A DNA stretch of 64,000 nucleotides. Origin: an uncultured Clostridia bacterium (lineage in GTDB: Bacteria; Bacillota_A; Clostridia; TANB77; CAG-508). Under the pieces are notes generated by a model. The model was not told where the DNA came from and did no database searches. It saw nothing but the letters and a program-made list of their open reading frames with translations. This document shows, piece after piece, positions 59,999 through 64,000 of this stretch (the stretch's first letter is position 1; each line of letters begins with the position of its first letter). The stretch spans positions 1-64,000 of the forward strand of contig CANQLO010000003.1 in assembly GCA_947624715.1 (NCBI GenBank), given 5' to 3'. The position numbers were made by a program, and so were the translations under genes.

Positions 59999-60862
59999 TT
60001 ATGCTCCTCTTCTCCAATAAAACAAATACTGTTGTGCCATTCCTGCCAGATTTCCGTATTTTTTTCTTGCTAGTTCTTCTATTTCTTTTTTATTTACTTT
60101 TGTTTCGTCTTCATTTTTTATATAAAGTTCATTCATTACTCTTCTTACCCATACATCAATTGGAAAAACCTCTAATTTTTTTAAAGTAGAAAATAACATT
60201 ATGCAATCTGCAACCTTTGGTCCTACCCCAGGAAATTTTAACAATTCTTCTCTTAAAACATTTACATCTTTTTCATTTTGTAATTCATTTAATTTATTTT
60301 TATTTTCATTTATTCTTTTTGTGGTTTCATATACTCTTATATCTCTAAAACCTAATCCGAGTTCTCTAAGGTCTTGTACACTTGCTTTTGATAATTGCTT
60401 AGCACTTGGAAATGTATAATATTCTTGCCCTCTCCAAATAATTTTATTTCCATAATTTTTAGACAATCTTTCTATTATTCCTTTTATTCTAGGAATATTG
60501 TTATTTGCTGAAATTATAAAAGATATTAACGTTTCCCATAAATCTTGATTTAAAATTCTAATTCCTTCTCCATATTTAATACTAGTTTTTAAATAATCAT
60601 CGATAGATGATAGTTTTCTTTTTATGTCCTCGTAATTAGTATCTAGATCAAAATATTTTTTGCATTCCTCCTTTATATCACCACTGCATACTCCGGTAAA
60701 TATAATACTTGAATTTTCTTTTTTTACATTTATTACATTTTGTACAAATACTCCTGTATAACTTCCATCGTTTTGTTTATTCCATCTAAAACATTGTCCG
60801 CAATCAAATATATGACTTGGCTCAAATGACTTACAATTTTCTAATATATATTGCTGTTCCAT
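59999..60862 (-). CDS. ogg: 8-oxoguanine DNA glycosylase of the clostridial OGG type
   Basis: 287 residues. The N-terminal domain has FDCGQCFRWNKQNDGSYTG. The helix-hairpin-helix LLKFPGVGPKVADCIMLFST carries the catalytic Lys, and the Asp lies in FPIDVWVRR. The ending (YGNLAGMAQQYLFYWRR) is typical. It removes oxidised guanine, and forms an apparent repair pair with addB downstream. Confidence 0.92.
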   Translation of the reverse strand: MEQQYILENCKSFEPSHIFDCGQCFRWNKQNDGSYTGVFVQNVINVKKENSSIIFTGVCSGDIKEECKKYFDLDTNYEDIKRKLSSIDDYLKTSIKYGEGIRILNQDLWETLISFIISANNNIPRIKGIIERLSKNYGNKIIWRGQEYYTFPSAKQLSKASVQDLRELGLGFRDIRVYETTKRINENKNKLNELQNEKDVNVLREELLKFPGVGPKVADCIMLFSTLKKLEVFPIDVWVRRVMNELYIKNEDETKVNKKEIEELARKKYGNLAGMAQQYLFYWRRGA

Positions 60863-60960
60863 TACCGCTCTCCTTTTATTCTACAAATTTATTATATTAT
60901 TTTTTTTATCTTTTGGCAACTACTTATATTTTTGTAAGGCTTAATAATTTTGCTTTATAA

Positions 60961-61073
60961 ATTGAGAGGAGCGTGTGGACGTGAGGAAAAAATTTATTTC
61001 GCAGAAATGGGATTTTTTCCTCTGTCCTAGCGACTTTGAAAAAGAAATAGACCTCTCTTAAAGGTTAATTTTT
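60961..61073. repeat. About 110-bp interspersed repeat, copy 2
   Basis: Nearly identical to 45231-45340. It is followed by a piece of the GC-rich family (GCGGGCGGACACGAGGCCC near 61081). Confidence 0.75.
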
Positions 61074-61160
61074 TTCAAAGCGGGCGGACACGAGGCCCAG
61101 TATTTGTTTAATGAATAGTGAAGATTGAATAATGAATAATTAATTCTTCACTGTTTGAAG

Positions 61161-61247
61161 GTGAATTCAGGACAGTCCCAAAAATCCCCAAAATTGGTGA
61201 TTTTTAGGGACAGTCCCTAGAATTCCCCTCACACAAACTCCAATTTA
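61161..61247. repeat. GGACAGTCC-type interspersed repeat
   Basis: Shares AATCCCCAAAATTGG and ATTTTTAGGGACAGTCCCTAG with 25376-25490, and its flanks with 14322-14371. With the elements above it fills the gap 60863-61281; no gene is seen there. Confidence 0.75.
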
Positions 61248-61281
61248 TTTGCCTATATAGTTACATATTTTTTATTATTAA

Positions 61282-61310
61282 TTGACATTTTATTTTTATT
61301 ATATTATTAT
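61282..61310 (+). promoter_or_regulatory. Sigma-A promoter of the rubredoxin gene
   Basis: TTGACA, 17 bases, TATTAT, about 26 bases ahead of the ATG, with AAAGGGGATG ribosome site between. Confidence 0.65.
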
Positions 61311-61336
61311 AATATTAGTTAAAGGGGATGATAATT

Positions 61337-61471
61337 ATGAAATATATATGTGATATATGTGGATTTGTTTATGATGATGACAAAGAAGCAGTAAAATTTG
61401 AAGATTTACCAGATAACTGGGTTTGTCCAATTTGTGGTGCTGGAAAAGATTCTTTTTCTAAATCAGAATAG
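61337..61471 (+). CDS. Rubredoxin
   Basis: 44-residue one-iron electron carrier with the two knuckles [11 protein letters not shown] and [11 protein letters not shown]. Slightly shorter than typical (about 52). In anaerobes it supports oxygen and peroxide detoxification. A promoter precedes and a hairpin terminator follows, so it is a single-gene unit. Confidence 0.95.
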   Translation: MKYICDICGFVYDDDKEAVKFEDLPDNWVCPICGAGKDSFSKSE

Positions 61472-61473
61472 TA

Positions 61474-61508
61474 AAAAGGTTTTGGGAACTGTCCCAAAGC
61501 CTTTTACT
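61474..61508. terminator. Bidirectional terminator after rubredoxin
   Basis: AAAAGGTTTTGGGA and TCCCAAAGCCTTTT arms around ACTG, related to the GGGACTGTCCC repeats. It is shared with the convergent cysteine-rich gene. Confidence 0.75.
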
Positions 61509-61509
61509 A

Positions 61510-61917
61510 TTACACTAAGTTTCTACATACCCATAGATTATACATGTTGCATAAATTGTTACACTTCCTACAATTGTGACATTTTTTACAAGAGTGGCAA
61601 TTCTCACACATATAACAATACTTACAATAATCAGATACATAGCAATTCTTGCAATTTTTGCATTCATAGCAACCACTACATGCTTTGCACTTCTTACATA
61701 GTACGCAGTCATAGCAATTATCACAATCAATGCATCTTTTACAATTATTACAATCATTGCAATTGTTACAATTTATGCAGAATATACAATTCGTACAATA
61801 CCGGGAACCCCAACAAAAAAAACATTTCTTGTTTTTGAGTATTAGATTCATTACTTGGTCTGTGATAAGTACCAATCCTAAAATCCCTACAACTCCTAAT
61901 AAAATCCATAATACCAT
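61510..61917 (-). CDS. Membrane-anchored protein of C-x-x-C repeats (contains an in-frame CGG)
   Basis: 135 residues: an N-terminal helix (VLWILLGVVGILGLVLITDQ), then more than thirty cysteines in C-x-x-C repeats (CINCNNCNDCNNCKRCIDC and so on) from about residue 40. AAGGAGG precedes the ATG. Codon TCC CGG TAT lies at the start of the cysteine region; read as Arg it keeps the pattern, while a +1 skip would stop ten residues later. It is the second exception to the CGG-skip pattern. It may bind metal clusters; the function is unknown. Confidence 0.65.
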   Translation of the reverse strand: MVLWILLGVVGILGLVLITDQVMNLILKNKKCFFCWGSRYCTNCIFCINCNNCNDCNNCKRCIDCDNCYDCVLCKKCKACSGCYECKNCKNCYVSDYCKYCYMCENCHSCKKCHNCRKCNNLCNMYNLWVCRNLV

Positions 61918-61991
61918 TATCCTTACCTCCTTAATGTTAAATTTCGATTATGGATTTTGCTAACACCATGGCTAGCGATACGCTTATTATA

Positions 61992-62999
61992 TTATATTTT
62001 ACATAACATGTCAATTTTATTTTTGCAATCACCTGTTTCAAAAAATTCTTTTATATTTTCGCATGTATCTAATGCTATTTTATTTAAAGCTTCATTTGTA
62101 AAAAATGCTTGATGTGATGTTACCACAACATTTGGCATTGTTAGTAATATTGAAAGTTCTTCATCTCTTATAAAAGAGTTAGACATATCATTTAAGAAAA
62201 ACTCTTCTTCGTCCTCATATACATCTAATCCAAGGCCTCCAATTTTTCCTTCTTGAAGTCTTTTTATTAAACTTTTTGTATCTATAAGCTTCCCTCTGCT
62301 TGTATTTATTAATACAACACCATTTTTCATTTTGTCTAATGATTCTTCATTTATCATTTTATAGTTTTCTTCTGTTAATGGACAATGCAAAGAAATTATA
62401 TCCGCCTCTTTATATAATGTATCTAAATCCACATATTCAAAATTCATTTGTTTTGCTGTTTGTTGGTTTTGGAATTTATCATAAACTAATACCTTTGTTC
62501 CAAATCCATTCATTATATTAATAAATGCTTTTCCTATTTTCCCTGCTCCAACAACTCCAACTGTTTTTCCATGTATATCAAATCCTAAAAGTCCATTTAA
62601 TGTAAAATTATATTTTCTTGTTCTTTGATAAGCTTTATATATTTTTCTATCAATACTAAGTAACAATGCAACTGCGTGTTCTGCAACCGCATATGGAGAA
62701 TATGCAGGGACTCTAACTGCCATTAAGTTATTATCTAATTTTTTTACATCTACATTATTAAAACCTGCACATCTTAGAGCTATTAGTTTTACATTACATT
62801 TCTTTAATATATTAATTGTTTTTTCATCAACCACATCATTTACAAATATACATACAACGTCATATCCTTTTGCAAGCGGTGCCGTTTCGCTATTTAATTT
62901 TGATTCTAAATATGTTATTTCATATCCGTAATTTTTATTATATTCATCAAATAATTTTCTATCGTATTCTTTTGTATCAAAAAATGCTATTTTTATCAT
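61992..62999 (-). CDS. ldhA: D-2-hydroxyacid dehydrogenase, D-lactate dehydrogenase-like
   Basis: 335 residues. NAD-binding VGVVGAGKIGKAF and the aspartate after YDKF, catalytic Arg in NTSRGKL, Glu in the YEDEEEF region and His in SHQAFFTNEAL. The pattern SHQAF near the end is that of fermentative D-LDH (LdhA). It reduces pyruvate to D-lactate. GGAG precedes the second Met, chosen as start. Confidence 0.9.
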   Translation of the reverse strand: MIKIAFFDTKEYDRKLFDEYNKNYGYEITYLESKLNSETAPLAKGYDVVCIFVNDVVDEKTINILKKCNVKLIALRCAGFNNVDVKKLDNNLMAVRVPAYSPYAVAEHAVALLLSIDRKIYKAYQRTRKYNFTLNGLLGFDIHGKTVGVVGAGKIGKAFINIMNGFGTKVLVYDKFQNQQTAKQMNFEYVDLDTLYKEADIISLHCPLTEENYKMINEESLDKMKNGVVLINTSRGKLIDTKSLIKRLQEGKIGGLGLDVYEDEEEFFLNDMSNSFIRDEELSILLTMPNVVVTSHQAFFTNEALNKIALDTCENIKEFFETGDCKNKIDMLCKI

Positions 63000-63049
63000 C
63001 AAAAAACTCCATTCTAATAATTAATGCTTTTTGTATATTATGTGCAAAG

Positions 63050-63295
63050 TTATTTGATATATTCCTCCAAAGCTCTAGCTAATTGATCTGGACAAGATGT
63101 TGACTTAAATCCACATGGTATTCCCTTTAATTTTTCTATTACATCTTTTATTTTCATTCCTTTAACTAAATTTGATATACCTACAGTATTACCAGCACAC
63201 CCACCTACTATTTTTACTGATTTTACTATATCTCCTTCTATGTCAAATATCATTTCTCTAGAACATACACCTTCTGGTTTATATCTGTATTCCAT
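63050..63295 (-). CDS. TSCPD domain protein (TIGR03905 type)
   Basis: 81 residues: YRYKPEGVCSREMIFDIEGD, VGGCAGNTVGISNLVKGM, and the defining SCPDQLARAL. Small stand-alone version of the C-terminal domain of class II ribonucleotide reductases; the function is not established. AAGGAGG upstream. Confidence 0.9.
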   Translation of the reverse strand: MEYRYKPEGVCSREMIFDIEGDIVKSVKIVGGCAGNTVGISNLVKGMKIKDVIEKLKGIPCGFKSTSCPDQLARALEEYIK

Positions 63296-63336
63296 ACACC
63301 ATTCCTCCTTATATTTATTATCTTAATTTATTTATT

Positions 63337-63960
63337 TTATATTAATACTTTTACTTGTTTATTAGTTAATTTTATAAACCTTTCTAAATCTTCCTTTGTT
63401 CCAATAATTTCTCCATAATGTATTGGAACTATTATTTTTCCATCTATTTTATTTGCTAAATCTGCTGCTTCTTTTGCATCCATAGTAAAAGTTCCTCCAA
63501 TTGGTATAAATGCTACATCACATTTTACCTTTTGAATTTCTTCTATATTATCAGTATCTCCCGCTATATAATATTTAATTCCATTTAATTCAATTATATA
63601 TCCTACCCATTTATTTTCTTTTGGATGAAATTTTTTGTTTTCGTTATATGCTGAGACTGTTTCAAATTTTATATTTTTTATTTTATACTCATTATTTGGT
63701 TCTACAATAATAATTTGATTTTGTGGTATTCCCATAAGTTCAAGACTGGATTTAGTTTCTTGTACTGTAATAAAAACTGTATCAATTTTTGCCACTTTTA
63801 ATATATCTTCTGTACTAAAATGGTCATAATGAGAATGTGTTATAAATATAAAATCTGCATCATGTGTTGTTTCTTTTATTCTAAATGGATCAATATATAT
63901 AGTTTTATCTTTTTGTATCTTTATTGAACTATGGCAACTTATTGTTACTCCCTCTAACAT
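63337..63960 (-). CDS. MBL-fold metallohydrolase, UlaG-like
   Basis: 207 residues. The metal motif is THSHYDHFS, with AGDTDN and PIHYGE completing the ligands. Similar to the small UlaG-type lactonase/phosphodiesterase-like hydrolases; the substrate is unknown. AGGAGAAAGATATC lies just upstream of the ATG, so the start is well supported. 63961-64000 is its leader. Confidence 0.88.
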   Translation of the reverse strand: MLEGVTISCHSSIKIQKDKTIYIDPFRIKETTHDADFIFITHSHYDHFSTEDILKVAKIDTVFITVQETKSSLELMGIPQNQIIIVEPNNEYKIKNIKFETVSAYNENKKFHPKENKWVGYIIELNGIKYYIAGDTDNIEEIQKVKCDVAFIPIGGTFTMDAKEAADLANKIDGKIIVPIHYGEIIGTKEDLERFIKLTNKQVKVLI

Positions 63961-64000
63961 AGATATCTTTCTCCTTTCTATTTTTCTTCCAGAATTTCTA

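Overview
The window is AT-rich chromosomal DNA from a Gram-positive, probably spore-forming, uncultured gut-type clostridium (Firmicutes). The pointers are very low GC, AGGAGG ribosome sites with frequent TTG starts, CotF-type coat proteins, a single-chain PurL-PurQ, AddB, a clostridial-type OGG and the murA-ftsQ-DUF881-DUF881-DUF1290 division cluster. I see no rRNA, tRNA or CRISPR.

Layout: 1-13.1 kb holds a two-gene operon of giant surface proteins (DUF11, CnaB/SdrD-B, dockerin-like repeats, a probable thioester domain). 13.2-26.6 kb holds patatin, an SDR, an MNT-HEPN pair next to leuS, a DUF2207-like membrane protein, a radical SAM/SPASM protein, a HAD hydrolase, purL and purM. 26.7-31.6 kb holds a small toxin-like peptide, trmB and the division cluster ending in the C-terminal half of murA. 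31.61-42.97 kb is an integrated mobilizable element: large serine recombinase, nuclease, DUF3006-like protein, BRO-N protein, DUF6076 protein, XRE regulator, MobV relaxase and HTH protein. It splits murA at the catalytic-cysteine motif, and the N-terminal half lies on the far side. 43-48.3 kb holds purA, small proteins, an M23 peptidase and coat proteins. 48.3-51.8 kb holds two duplicated pilin-like genes. 51.8-64 kb holds pcrA, a low-molecular-weight phosphatase, a CoaE-YfiH fusion, coaD, addB, ogg, rubredoxin, a cysteine-rich protein, ldhA-like, TSCPD and MBL-fold genes.

The most striking signal is a decoding anomaly. Fourteen genes, about a quarter of those present, are broken by a +1 frameshift, and at all 18 break points the in-frame codon is CGG. 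Skipping the C and reading the next three bases (GGN, glycine) restores the conserved protein every time, including Walker A of PcrA, the PurQ nucleophile motif and the TrmB SAM motif. By hand scan, CGG occurs in frame nowhere else in the recognised genes except in two small cysteine-rich ORFs. This suggests that CGGN is read as glycine here, by +1 frameshifting, quadruplet decoding or RNA editing. The gene coordinates below span the whole frameshifted gene.

The second notable system is the murA-splitting element. Its attachment site lies inside the 3' end of its own recombinase gene, so integration also swaps the recombinase C-terminus. Several families of GC-rich palindromic repeats are scattered between genes, and some are inserted in frame inside proteins.
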